Positions 48,049-60,146 are shown, counted from the stretch's first letter. The stretch: DNA of 64,000 nt from Telopea speciosissima (GCF_018873765.1 NC_057926.1:53147378-53211377), one strand, 5' to 3'. A program made the numbers and translations. Notes: generated by a model not told the origin, from the sequence alone.

Positions 48049-49903
48049 ATGATAACTAACAGAGACAGAGATCGTCTTATAAGTCGGAGTAGGAGGAAGG
48101 AGAGGAGGATCAGGACTGACGATGCGGTGGTGGCGGTGGTGGTACCTGAAGCTGTGTTGATCAAAGTGTTTTCATGGCTCCCCGTGAAGTCCCTCCTCAG
48201 GTTCAAGTGCCTAAGTAAACGATGGTTTGATGTCATATCCAGTGATCCTTATTTCATTGACCTCCACTCTCAGCAATCCAATTCCAAATCACCATCTCGT
48301 CTCTTTTCCTTATCACGTAATTTGTTAAGGGAATTCAAGATCACTGATCCTATATCCCACTTATTGCCTACTCGCTTCGATCTGGTATGTCTCAAATCCT
48401 ACGATAAATTTTATGTTTGCAATCCAAGTACACATGAATCCATAACATTGCCACAATTTCGGGATTCTCATAATGCTACCTTCGGTTTTGGATATGTTGA
48501 GTCTACCAACGAGTATAAAATAGTCCATTTCATTGAAACTTGCTTCCCCCCACCCTCATCTTTCTTGGACTCACATTTCTTCCACTTATATGATCCCAAC
48601 CTCCCTAAGGAATGTAGAGTTTTCACCTTGGGAATGGGAAAGGACTCTCCTTCTTCTTATGCTTCTCCTTGGGCTTGGAGACTCGTCGGATATTATCCAT
48701 ATAAGTTCGAGGGTGCTCAATTTCCGGCTTTCATCACCGGAGCTCTTCATTGGTTGATCAACCACCCAGAGCTTCTTATTCAGAAAACAATCTTGGCGTT
48801 CAACTTGGAGAGTGAAGAATTTAGACTCGTCCCACCTCCCAGAGGTTTTAGTGATCTGATACAAATTCCAAAGCATCTCCAATTGGTAGAATTGAGAGGA
48901 TTACTCTGCCTTTCATATGTTGAAAATTACAACAAAATGAACATATGGATGCTGAAAGACTACTACGATAATGAGAGTTGGGCAAAAGAGTACTGTATTG
49001 ATCTGACTCCCTGGATGGATATTCATGGCTATTACAATGATCAGTATTATGTTCCTAAGGACATACTTTAAGGTGCTTATTGAGACGTTGAACGATGGAT
49101 CGTTCTATTTCGATAATCAAACCGCAAGTTTTAGTAAATTTATTTGTGAAGAGACAGGTTCATACATTAAAGGCATTAGTTTCTACAGGGAGAGCCTGCG
49201 GTCACTAAGATATGTACTACAGGTACTGTACCTCTAGCTACTTATTGGGTCATCTTGCTCTGTTTTTTTTGTTCCCTGTTTGTGTTTCTTTGGTGTTTGT
49301 TGTAATACTATTTTTTCCCTTCCTCTTTATCTATCATTCGTTATAGTCTCACTAATGCTTTATTATAAATTGAAGCAGAGAAGAAGTTTGAAGTTTGATC
49401 AAATTACTGGAGTTAGTCCCTCTCAATCACAGCAGTTGGCATACATGGATCCACCAATCTATATTGTGCGCGTTTTTGCATTGTATGCCAATCCAGGTTA
49501 TTCCTATTCTTATGGGGGATATCTCACAAATTTTAGAGGTGGTTTTGTTGCCATCGAAGGGAAGTTAATAGATGCAAGAGATTCCATTGAAGCAGATGCG
49601 AAAGCCATTCTTTGTGGGTTGGAATTTGCTCATCGGCTACGTAGACAGCGCATTGGTTCGATTTCTGAAGGCTGGGAGCTAGTTGATGCTATTAATGTTA
49701 CTGGAGAAAGGCAAACTTTTCATCCAAGGGTGGAAAAGATTCTTACCAGGATTACTCATCTTCTTTCTGAATTTAATTGGGCTCAAATATTCTATGATCA
49801 AAGACTATCTACTCAGGTGGCTTGCCAAATTGCTTGTGAGGCTATACGGCGGCAGAAGGATAGGTTATATTTTGATCCACCTGAGTGGTTCATAGATGGG
49901 TGA
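48049..49903 (+). CDS. F-box/FBA protein with C-terminal RNase H-like domain
   Basis: Exon 1 48049-49222, intron 49223-49378 (GT...CAG, phase 0), exon 2 49379-49903. F-box proteins are the substrate-recognition subunits of SCF ubiquitin ligases; the F-box here is at residues ~27-70 ('VLIKVFSWLPVKSLLRFKCL'), followed by an F-box-associated domain ('YVCNPSTHESITLP', 'KMNIWMLKDYYDNESWAKEY'). Exon 2 has the pattern of plant RNase H-like (RVT_3) domains: 'GGYLTNFRGGFVAIEGKL', 'SIEADAKAILCGLEFA', 'SISEGWELVDAIN', 'TRITHLLSEFNWAQIF'. Only the Glu of the catalytic set is clear; the Asp positions are replaced, so it is probably non-catalytic. One break: a single extra T near 49065-49070 puts a stop at 49069-49071, after which the FBA tail ('TLNDGSFYFDNQTASF') and the splice continue in the next frame. 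A possible 5'UTR intron is 47874-48008. A TTG further upstream was not taken as start. Sequencing error or recent inactivation are both possible. Confidence 0.8.
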
Positions 49904-50595
49904 ACCACCTAATTATGTGGCTTCATTAACCTCTTTCTACTTCTATAGATTCCAATGTAATGCATATCATTCTACCCAACTAAGGTAGAGGCGATAATAT
50001 GGTAAAAGGAGAGAGAGAGAGGGTTGGAAGTTTTACTTCTGTTAGACTGCAACTACACTTCACATTTCCACCAACAGTTTGAAAGTGATTTGTATGTGTA
50101 AATTGTTTAAGTTTCTATGATGAAACAACCAAAATGCTCTCCATTGTTCATTTTGGGGAGGGAGGGAGGGACAAAAACTTAAACAAGGGAGGTGCAAATC
50201 ATTTCCAAACTTTTGAAGCTTTGAATTCTCAGGAGTTTGATAACAAAGAAGCTATGTGGAGTTCCAAAACTTAAAAACGGCAATCACAAAGTACAGTGAA
50301 GTATTAAAAAGAGAAGTCCCAATGGAGTTCTCATATACAGAAATCTCATATTTTGTATAGAATGAGTAATAAGTTTACATATTTTTGGGTGGGTAAAACA
50401 AAGAAATGGTGAAATGGTTAAATGGGCAATGGGCATTCATTATCATAAGAATCAACATGGTGTGAATTCTACAACAATTAAGCAATCTACATCAAATTCA
50501 ATCCAACAATAACAAACTAGGCTAAGAATTGAACTCCCCAAAAAGACTATACAAGAAGTGGGAAAAAAATGAAAAAAGAGTGTAAACCTCGGCAA
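49904..50595. other. 3' flank of F-box gene and spacer
   Basis: AT-rich, with a GA tract near 50009-50021 and a G-rich patch near 50154-50170. No coding frame. The two genes are convergent across this spacer. Confidence 0.6.
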
Positions 50596-51171
50596 TCAGA
50601 TGATGCCAAGCTTACCTTCATCAGCTGCATGAACTGGCACTGGTGGCTCCCCTCTTGGAGGCTCATCGAGGTGGATGTGAGCGTAGTTGTTAAGGATCCC
50701 TGTACTCTGCCTAGAAATACTCTCCTTCTTCTCTTCCTCGGCTTTTTCAACCTTGTCCTTCATCATCTGGCTCAAGTCCTCAGCCGCCTTGGCAACCATG
50801 CTCAAGGCACTTGACACCCATGATGCACCACCCGAGATGTAGCGATACTCCATCAGGGCTGACCCTGTACTGCTTGCCTTCTGCTCAGCCAATGCAATGG
50901 CTGATCTTGTCTTCTCAGACACCTGGAACCGCTCATCCACCAACCTCATCTTCTCATTGACCAAAGTAGTCCCAATGGTTATCTTTTCTCTCAGGCCCAT
51001 CCTTCTGTCAAGGGACAAAACAGTAACAGAGGCATTTGACGTCAAGTGATGCCGTTCATCAAAGGTCCTGGCCTTGTTAAGGGCATCCTTCCCCAGTACA
51101 AACCCCTTAGCAAGCATGCTGCTTACCACATCCTCAGCCTTCTTAACAGCTGAATTGGCATTACAGGGCTT
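50596..51171 (-). pseudogene. BPA1-like (binding partner of ACD11) terminal exon
   Basis: A single exon on the minus strand, acceptor 'gtggtag' at its upstream edge, stop at 50596. The product matches the C-terminal part of plant BPA1/RRM-containing proteins: 'KKAEDVVSSMLAKGFVLGKD', 'GLREKITIGTTLVNEKMRLV', 'QVSEKTRSAIALAEQKASS', then 'ISGGASWVSSALSMVAKAAE' and the tail 'HIHLDEPPRGEPPVP'. These proteins bind ACD11, a sphingolipid transfer protein that holds cell death in check. The exon is fully open and its tail is typical. The N-terminal RRM exons, expected upstream, are not found in 51.2-60 kb; instead repeat elements start 150 bp away. It is either a decapitated gene or one with an unusually long intron. 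Confidence 0.7.
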
Positions 51172-51318
51172 CTACCACATAAAGAAATCGTTAAAGGGAA
51201 ATTGCTTAAAATATGGAAGAGGGAAGAAAGTTTCTCTTAGCATGAACATGCATGTACAAACAAAATCGTAAAACCTATCAGGGGTCAATTTACTGACAAT
51301 AATATAATCACTAGTTCC

Positions 51319-51728
51319 AGGGGTGTCAAACGGTTGGTTCGGTCCAGTTTCGGTTAAGTCAAACCAGTTTCATGCTGGTAATAGGCCAACCGAAACGAAA
51401 CCATTAAGCCAAAAGTTGGTTTTGGTCCAGTTTGAATCGGGGTTTTATTGAGTTAATGTAGCGGGTTGTTATCGGGCTGCTACTGGTTCGTTTTCTCCAT
51501 GAATATGCATTTAAAAAGTACTGAAAATAATGCCTTTTGTGTTAGACTTTTTTTTTTTTGGGGGGGGGGGGGGGTTAGTCTTTTATCGGTTTCAGCCAGT
51601 CCAATTCGTTTTTGTATCTACCAGTTTCATAAAATCCCAAACTGAAACAAACCTACAGAGGTTTGGTTTGGACTAAATTGGTCGATTTTGGTTGGAAAGA
51701 CCGGTTTGAGCTGGAAATTGACACCTCC
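51319..51728. mobile_element. Non-autonomous TIR element, 'ggggtgtcaa' ends
   Basis: Begins 'aggggtgtcaa' and ends with the complement 'ttgacacctcc'. The interior is built of 'ggttcggtccagtttcgg'-like sequence that pairs with 'accggtttgagc' at the other end. A C/G tract ('ttttggggg...') lies at 51542-51574. Target duplication uncertain. A common plant non-coding element type, perhaps hAT-related. Confidence 0.65.
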
Positions 51729-51927
51729 ACACACTAAAGAACAGAACAGAACATTGCATCAGTACCAACTTCAGTGTCCTTTCCACTTTTTTTTTTTTTT
51801 TTTGCTAAACTGTCCTTTTCACTTATGGTAACATCAACATGGACAAATAATAAATACGTGTTTCCATATATCCAAAAAGACTCAGTTCCATTCACTAAGA
51901 AGCATGGTGTGTATGTTATGCTGAAGC

Positions 51928-53216
51928 AAGGATTTCGAAATGTCTGAAATCGAGTTTTGGTTGAAATCTGGTATTTTTTCCCATTCATGGGGAAATCTTG
52001 GTTAGAGGGGTTTCTGTCGAAACTAGTGAGTTGGAGGCATGGAAGAAAACTCGACTGAAACCTGTTGAAACCACCGAGTTAACTCAGTTTCGCAGGTTTC
52101 CGAGACGAGTTGAATGGGGATTTTATAAAGTCCCTAGATTCGACTAGGTTTCGACCATATTTCGGTGGTTTCAACACATATGTCCATCAAAACTAGGGGA
52201 AACTTGGCTCGAAACTAGGACATATAGGTATTTATGCCAGAAATTGTCAGAAATCAGGACAAACACTTAGTTATGTCTAATATCATGTAAGTAAATGTTT
52301 TTGTATTTGTATTTCATTTACTTAAGATATTATTCATAAATAAGCAAATACCCCTATTTGAAACAATAAAAATAGTTAAAAATTAAATTCAAAGAAAAAT
52401 CAACCCGGTCAAGAACAAAACTAGATTTTTTAGGGCAATTTTTTCTAATGCTGGGGTTTTTCTCAAATCTAAAAATTTCATAAATCTTAATATAGTAAAA
52501 CATTGCCAAAAACCAAAAGAGTGGTAAAATATTCATTTGTTTTGATGTTCAAAAACATATTTTCATTCAGAGCAATTTTGTTAGCATTCACGCAAACCAA
52601 ATTAAGTTTGACCGGTGCATAACTCCTTCAATATAAATCAGATTTAAGCAACCTTGGACTTGTTGAAAAGCTATCAAAACAAAGCTTTCTTACAAATCCA
52701 AGATTGCTTAAAACTCATTTATATTGAAGGAGTTATGTTGAGGTCAAACCTTATTCGATACTATGTCCAAGAACAATATACAGTATCAAACTTGGATTAA
52801 AACCACAAGAAATATTTTTAGTGTTCTCTATGTGAAACTAATGCATGGATTGAGTTTAAAATGTCAAAATAGACAACACAACAAGAATCACGGTAAAAAA
52901 ACAACTTCTGGGCCTCAAAACCAAGGTTCGAGTTAGTCTGGAGAAAGTCCTAAGTTTCGACCGAGATATAGTCGAAACCGTGACAAACTCGTTTTTTAGC
53001 TGGTCGAAACCTGAGTTTTAGGACCTTGTATAGGCCTGGTTCAAGGTGGTCCAACCATGTTTCGATCAACCAAAACATGGTCAAAACTGTCAAAACCACC
53101 GATACATGGTCAAAACTCTGCACTTTTAAAAATCCACCTCTAATTCATCTCGAAAACTTGCGAAACCGAGATATCTCGATGGTTTCAACAGGTTTCGACC
53201 GAGTTCTTGATCCATG
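51928..53216. mobile_element. 1.29-kb fold-back element with 9-bp TSD
   Basis: Long inverted arms: left 52050-52190 ('gaaacctgttgaaaccaccg', 'cagtttcgcaggtttccgag', 'tttcggtggtttcaac') pairs with right 53050-53210 in reverse. Near the middle a second hairpin (52607-52748) has arms 'actccttcaatataaat'. A perfect 9-bp direct repeat, 'tgctgaagc', flanks the element at 51919-51927 and 53217-53225. No open frame. The 9-bp duplication and long inverted ends suggest a non-autonomous Mutator-like element. Confidence 0.75.
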
Positions 53217-53225
53217 TGCTGAAGC

Positions 53226-53689
53226 GAGTTTAGTTTAAATCCCTAAGTGGGTCATTCGACATTTGGTTGCTAGTAAAATCCTCAAGAAGCATGAAGAAGT
53301 TGCATGCTTATTTGATCCACGATTGGTTTAAATTGTACAAGGTAAATAAGCATAAGATAAGATTCTGCTCAAACTGACCAAATGTGATGAGGATTGTCAA
53401 TTAATAGCCTAGCCAATGTAGTATTTACAATTTTAGAGGTTATGGTCTTTTTGACTAGAGAGTTTACCACTACCAACATTTACAATCCAACGGATGTAGA
53501 TCCAAGGTTCAAGGTAGTAGTGGAGCTCAAATTGGTATAAAGAAAGACAGATGACTTTCAACTACAGAGTGAAGAATGAAGTCAGAAGTTCCAAATTTCA
53601 ACAGTATATAACATGAAGGATTGTTAATCAAGAATTCAATATTTAGCAGACAACTAGCTGGCCATTCAATGGGACTGCAAACAAAATAA
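53226..53689. other. Intergenic, no gene seen
   Basis: AT-rich spacer without supported features. Confidence 0.5.
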
Positions 53690-53960
53690 CAAACTATGCC
53701 ACATCCTGAGGTGGTATGGACATGTTCAACGGAGACTGTCGGATGCCCCAGTTCGGAGGAGTGACTTGATTCAGATTGAAGGTACTAAAAGAGCTAGGGA
53801 CAGACCTAAAATAACCTTAGAAGAAGTGGTGAGGAAAGACATGCATAGTTTAGGTCTTGTGTCTAGTCTGACTTCAAATAGAACTGATTGGAGGGCAGGA
53901 TTACTGTAGCCAACCCCAATTAAATTGCTTTAGACTGATCTGTAGCTTTGGTTGTTATGT
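53690..53960 (+). mobile_element. RTE-type LINE 3' end
   Basis: The plus strand encodes the extreme C-terminus of an RTE LINE: 'RWYGHVQRRLSDAPVRRSDL', 'RARDRPKITLEEVVRKDMHS', 'SNRTDWRAGLL' and a stop, then the usual tail 'ccaaccccaattaaattgc'. It is closely related to the fragment at 26140-26590. 5'-truncated. Confidence 0.85.
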
Positions 53961-54184
53961 TCCCTTTCCTTTCTTCTTATTGCAATCCGATTTTAGGTAT
54001 GAGAGACACTTTATTAAAGAAATCACAGCTATTTTTTATTTTTTTTGGACACATCATGTTAGTGTAGAAGAAAAGATGTCTTATGCAGTTTGGAAAACTT
54101 AGAGATTCTTGTGACAATAATAATTTATCTTTAAAATTAATGTACATTAATATAAAATGAAATAGCGGCAAGAGAATGTTACCT

Positions 54185-54425
54185 AGTCGCAAGCGTATGC
54201 ACAAGCATCTTGGGGGATGGGATTTCCGTCTTTCCATGGGGTGGGGCAGTCATTTCACCCCTATCCCACATGACCAATTAGCGTTCTTTTCCCCAATGAA
54301 AGAATACTAAACAAACATATGAGGGAATATTTTCTGTTTGGGAGCGTACCCTACACCCTCAAACCCCTTGTGTCTACATTGTCCCCTATGTAATGACCTC
54401 CTCTCCCCCCCCCCCCTTTTAATTA
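54185..54425. repeat. Two MITE half-elements
   Basis: 54185-54293 contains a '.ggggcagtcatttcacccc' core and ends in 'gcgttcttttcccc'. 54324-54425 starts 'gggaatattttctgtttgg' and holds 'taatgacctcc' before a C-tract of 13. Each resembles half of the MITEs at 43597-47705; neither has a clear partner end. Confidence 0.45.
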
Positions 54426-57229
54426 GGAAAAATTACTTAGATCCACTAGATAAGAATGGAAATTACAAGATAAGTAGGTTTCAAATTTGTTTTACATCTA
54501 CTACTTTCTATTTTAATAAGATTTACTTAATCCCCAAAGTAGGTTAGTACTCATGCCACGTTAGAATAAAATAAAAGAAAACTTCCAAAATTTTTCCAAC
54601 CTAATTTAATTGTTTTAAAAACTGTGAAATCCGATAAAAGTGCACCTTAATTGTAGGAGTGGAAATCAAAGCGGTTATTATCTCCTAAAAAAAAAATAAT
54701 AATAAAGCTATTGCATGGAATCCAAAGGGAAGTAAATCTTAATTGCTAGAATAGAAAACAATAGAAACATATTAAAGAAAAAAAAAAAGATGATGGTTCA
54801 CCCACTATCCTAAGGTTTTTGTATGATCCAAAATACCCTCTCAATACCTATTCCCACCCTGCGGCCTGCGATGAATGAGATCTCATTCACAATTGGTGAA
54901 AGGAAACTCGGTCATTAAAAAAAAACAAAAAAAAAAAGTGAGAAACAATAAAAAATAAAATAAAATAAGAACAGGTAACGAAAGTTGCGCACCCCTTCCC
55001 CTATTTTCCCCATTATGGTTTAAGATTAAAACAAATTTTTTGGCAATTTTGGAAGAGTACTTTTTTTTTATTCTTACATGGCTTGACCATTAACTAACTT
55101 TGGAGATTGAGTAAATCTTTTCAAAATGGAAAGTAGTCGATGTAAAACAAATTTGAAATCTACTTATCTTGTAATTTTTGTGCTTATCTAGTAGATCTAA
55201 GAAACTATCCCTATTCATTATACCAAAGTTGTGAGTGGGTGTTTCCTGTCAATATAGCAAACGCTCCAAGATAAGAAACACTTTCCCACGATATATAACA
55301 TATAATTATTAAACATATATTAAATTATTAATGACATATGTTGGGGGAAAATTGTGAAAAAATCCTAGAAAATATATTAGGTGATGTAAACAATCAATAT
55401 TTTAAGCATGCAACACTCTCAAACATTAAGCAGTAGGGAAATACATAGTTTAATTAATTTAACCATGAAATATAATGTTTATTCTATTATTTTGTTCTCA
55501 AATTTTATAAGGTAGGAAAATGGAAAAAAATCAGAATTTTTATGTTCTTCCACACTTCTCAATGATTTTGGCAAAACAAATCATCAAACACAACTTGTAC
55601 ATTTAGGATAAACACATATTCATCCAATTCAAACCGAAATAAACATAAAAGGGGGGGGGAGGGGGGGAATCGAGCTTTACCTTGGGCTGCACAAAAACGC
55701 TCTCAAATCCGAAAAATCCCTCTCTAGATCTCCGAAATCCAATGTTTTTGGTCAATTTAGACGCTAAGGGTTAGTAGATCGGCAAAAAAGTATTCTTCCT
55801 CCCCAAGTATGATGCTCTGCCTTGGACAAATTGTTTAGAAATATTCTAAAAGATGTAAGTCACTGGCTTGTGTTGGGTATTTAAGTTGCAAAGGAAAAAA
55901 ATTATAATTCTAGGTAAAAATTATGTTAAAAAAGATGAATTATCATTGTTAAAAAGGTCAGTAATTTTTTTCTAATATTGCAAAGTATCTATTCTGCCAT
56001 GTAGACAGATGATATGTCTATTCCGCCAGTTGGATAGAGAGTACAAGGTTTAGATTAGCCACTTTTCAAATTTCAATATAATTTTGTACGATGTACATAC
56101 TTTTCTGACTATTTAATATAATATATCTTCCTTTTCTCATCAAAAAAAATAATAAAAAAAAATTCAAAGCCTAATTTAATCAAACACCCCCTTTTGTATC
56201 GGTACACAACTTGTGCATGTCCATGCATGTGTATCAATACTCTAGACATTATTGTGCACTCCTCCAACTTTGAGAGTGATCTGTCAGCATAGATTATGTC
56301 TTGTGATTTTCAGAAACATCATCTTCTATTGTTATATGTATAACTACCCAAAAAATTACAAGTGAAAGCAATACAAAAAGAGAAAAAAAAAAATTTATTC
56401 TCACAACCCACTTCATTAGCTTGTCAAAAGTGGCCCTACCTCAAGTGCCATGTGGAATTAAGAAATTTCAATTTTAACATTTGGATAGATAGTAAATAAT
56501 CTAGATTAACTATATGTCAAATTTCAAACCTAATTCAAACAAATATGCTCCTATGTATTGGCATGCATCTTCATAGATGTCTGAGCATGCCTATGGTACA
56601 TTGACCACTCTATGAAATCTCCCATAGTCCTGAATTTTCAAAGCTTTATTTTATCATTTGACAAACTTAATGTTGAACTGAAAATTTACATGTGAACAAG
56701 TGACCTTGGGGTTTGTCTACATGTCCATAAAATTTGATCCCATCCGATCTTTGAGTTGTTTAAGAAATATTGCCCTGTATGACATGGTATTTCACTTTAT
56801 TTTTTTTTACATGACCACTGCATGGAAGCAAACATAGTCATACTTTATAAAGTCAATTCAATTTCTTATGTAAATAGAACACGGGCCAGGCCCGGTCCAA
56901 GCCGCCCACAAGGGGCAGGTCGATATGGAAGAGATGCCATTGAAATTGTAGTTTTAATTATCTTCGAGATTGGAGAGGAAGAGAAATTTTTTTATCCCTT
57001 TTTTCTGTATTCCCAATTTTCAACTTGCTTGTATCCCCCCAAAAAAATTTATTCTCATCTTGCTTTGACTGTATTCTGTACGTTCAAATTTGTTACATTT
57101 CTTTTAATCCGTTTGTTATCTTTCTATTATTGCAACTCTGTGTTGAACAAGACTTCACCAAAAGAGCTCATTTATGCCAATTTGTGGGTTTGATTGTTTA
57201 GCTCAAGTCACATGCCTAGCTGTCTCTAG
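54426..57229. other. AT-rich intergenic DNA, no gene seen
   Basis: No coding frame is supported. 55470-55590 is a diverged copy of 42820-42930. A G-rich tract lies at 55651-55668. 56880-57180 has a GC-richer start ('ggccaggcccggtccaagcc') followed by T-rich DNA; it might be an LTR-type remnant, but no ends are visible. Confidence 0.5.
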
Positions 57230-58890
57230 CTTTAGTGGGTCATGCTCATGAGTAATAACTTGTTAGGAGGATTAAGAATTAGCAAGGGGGTTGTCTTGGA
57301 GAATCTCATATGTTATCATCACTGTAGTGAGTACTGATTTCTATTGCTAGTATTCGTCCCTCTGATTTTTTTTTTTGATTTGTTTTGCTTCTACATGGCA
57401 TCTGATGTTTCAGTCCTAAGTCTAGAGAACAAAATGGTTATAGAAATTGTAGAAATGGGAAAATTTGATATTGACTAAGCAAGCTTGGTTATTTGAAATG
57501 AATTATGTAATTTAAGGTCTTACAAGAACAAGAAGATCTTGTTGGTTGCATCACTGTATTTTGTATGTTTCTTGGATATCCTTCTGTAGGTTATACAATT
57601 TCTCATAGAAATGTCTAGCCATATTCTAAAGATGAAAATATTGGATTTATTGTCTCACATAACAAATTTTCATAAAAAGGATAATTCTACAACAATGATT
57701 CATCATCCAATTAGTTTCCTTCCCCCCTTTGCATTTATCCAGGGAGAAAATTTGCTGCATTTCCATGAAAAGGCAAATGCATAATTTTACTGTTATTTCC
57801 AATGGCACCAAAATCTCATCAAGCACATCAAAAGGAACTTTTCACCTTTTGTTTGGAAGAGAACTCTGAAAACCACTAAGTAGAGCAGTCAACTGATTGA
57901 TACCTGATTAGAACCATCCTGAACATGGTTCATGTATTCCAAAATAGAGGTAACCAAGCTCAATGATTTTAAGACAATCCCCCAGTCTATAGCAGTTGGT
58001 CCATTCAAATCTAGAATAATAACATCTCTCTGCAAAAAAGTAATTAAAATCAATGGTTTCAAACAGAAAACATGTTAAGGCAAATTCTACAAAATTCATT
58101 GTAAGGAAAAGGCTTTGAATTGATATAATCATCCTTTTAGGTCTTCTTTTAATTCAATAACAAGCATTTTTATCATCGAAACTGCATCAACTTTCAGTAC
58201 TAAGACACTACAGCTTCAGCACCACAAGTTAAGAACCAAAATCTTTTTTTTTTTTTTTTTCCTTCTCTATTCTTTTTTATCAGTTCTGCAAATAAGCATA
58301 ACCAATTTATCAAATCATTGACATTAAGCAGCCTTTTTAATAAAAGAAAACCTATCAACACACATAATGCTTAGAAAGTGACATCCTAAAACCAAATTTA
58401 CAAATTTAATGCCCCAAGAATACAATTTTACTTGCTATTCACCTCCTAAGTTTTGCGTAAATTGAAGTTAAACTGTAAATCTGGGACTAGCCCCTAAAGT
58501 AAACACAACCACCAAAATGACCAAGCAACAGATAAGTGCCTCCCTGCTGAGCTCAAAACAGTTCACCCAAGGCATGGAAGCTCGACAATCAAATTTCTAG
58601 TAACCTATATTGAATCAATAACCTTACTAGTTGCACATAATAGCATGTATACAGTCTCCATATAGACCTTGAGACTTGAACCTAACCAAGTTTCAGATAT
58701 CCTACTAGAAAACAGTAAACAGGTCCATTCAAATTTAGACAAATCAATCTCTCTCTCAGAAACAACAAAGTAGCTGTATTGTCAACAATTGACGGATTTG
58801 AGATTCATTGAGAGTAATGAGTCAACAAGGAGAGAGAACAACACAGAAACATTAATATTTACCTTATCAAAATAATTTGAGCACTTTACA
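57230..58890. repeat. 3'-flank block of mTERF copy 3
   Basis: Diverged copy of 35345-37440, colinear with it, but with only one unit of the minisatellite and without the long C-tract. Confidence 0.8.
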
Positions 58891-58900
58891 ATAGGTTTTC

Positions 58901-60045
58901 TCAACCCACTTCCTCAATTCCATCTCCTAGTCCTAGCAGACTAGTATTTCCTTTGTATAAATCCAAAAGATGAGGAACTTCTTTCTCATATATGATCACA
59001 AAATTTTCAAAGAAATGCTTCTCACTCTTTATCAACAGATGTACCATTTTAAGATTTTCCTTCACTAAACCTTTCAATATCAATACTTGTAAAACTGAAC
59101 ACCTTGGAAGAATCCTCTTCTCCAAGCTAAGCGCAAGAAGTTGCCGGCGTGTGATGATAACTTCCCGTTCCCAACCCATTTTGTTAACAAAGAAATCCAT
59201 ATGGCTTGTTATCTTCTTCTCAGACGCTGTCATAAAAGAAGGGTACCTCCTAAATGAAACCCCACCTTCGATAAGCCTCCACTTGCTGCTTCCATTTCGA
59301 TTATTTCATTGATGTAAACACAGATAGAGCCCTCATAAATGTGTATTTTGAAAGATCAAAATCCATATGCTTAATCTCCTCAATCATCTCTTTGAACAGA
59401 TTATTTTTAGGAGTCCACGATGTGGGATAGTAAGTTAGTAAACGCAGGATAATGGACTCCGTTACTCCATTTTCTCTCAAGATTGCAGTATTTCGAGCCA
59501 CAGTCTGTATATCACAATTGATGAAACGAGCTTCACGTTTTAGACCAATTACAACATTCTCCAGAGTCCCAACTAAATGCTTCCATAAATAAAAACAGGG
59601 ATAATTTTGTTTTCTAAGCTACGGAACAAGAACTTTGAATCTTTGAAGCGGATTTTGGCAATGTTAGGGCTCGAAACGCCCAAGGAATAGAAGAACTCAA
59701 GTTTTGGGAGAAGGGTGTTTGTAGGACTGGCAACGAGCAATAATGGATACTTTCTACTGAGTCTAGAAATCTGGGCTTCGGTGAATCCATGGTTTCTAAA
59801 GAGGGTAAGAACGGAATCTTGTCCAGAGGATTCAAAACCAACCTTCTTGGATGCACAGATGGCAGCTGCGCGTGAGAGCCCACATGAGCGGATGAGGTAA
59901 GAGACCCTGAAAGGGTTCTGATTTCTTGAGGCTTTTGAGGAAATGTATTTGAGAGATGCAGGGTTTTCCAGAAAACCCAGTTGGGTAGTTGAATCTCTTA
60001 TTAAGGTTCTCCCTATTGGACTATTTTGAAGAAGAAACTAAACAT
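58901..60045 (-). pseudogene. mTERF-family gene, copy 3, broken
   Basis: Homologous along its whole length to mTERF copy 2. ATG at 60045 ('MFSFFFKIV'), but the frame is lost within the first dozen codons where copy 2 reads 'RVPIGRTL'. Open pieces remain at 59614-59883, 59301-59501 ('LLTYYPTSWTPKNNLFKEMI') and 58901-59233 ('HMDFFVNKMGWEREVIITRR', 'LEKRILPRCSVLQVLILKGL'). About 30 bp around 59255 (the 'GFSEDEIL' part) are missing. It keeps the four bases lost in copy 2. A dead copy. Confidence 0.88.
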
Positions 60046-60146
60046 TCGGAAAAGTACTAAAAGCACAATTAGTTCTGACTAGTAACTTACGGAAGGTTCT
60101 TCAGAGCGCGGCTTCTGTTTCCACTGCTTTCATCTGCTCTCCAACT

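Noticed and set aside
56822-57193. 123-codon frame with a GC-rich start
   Set aside because: No family similarity, T-rich hydrophobic tail; at most a worn LTR-type remnant with no visible ends.
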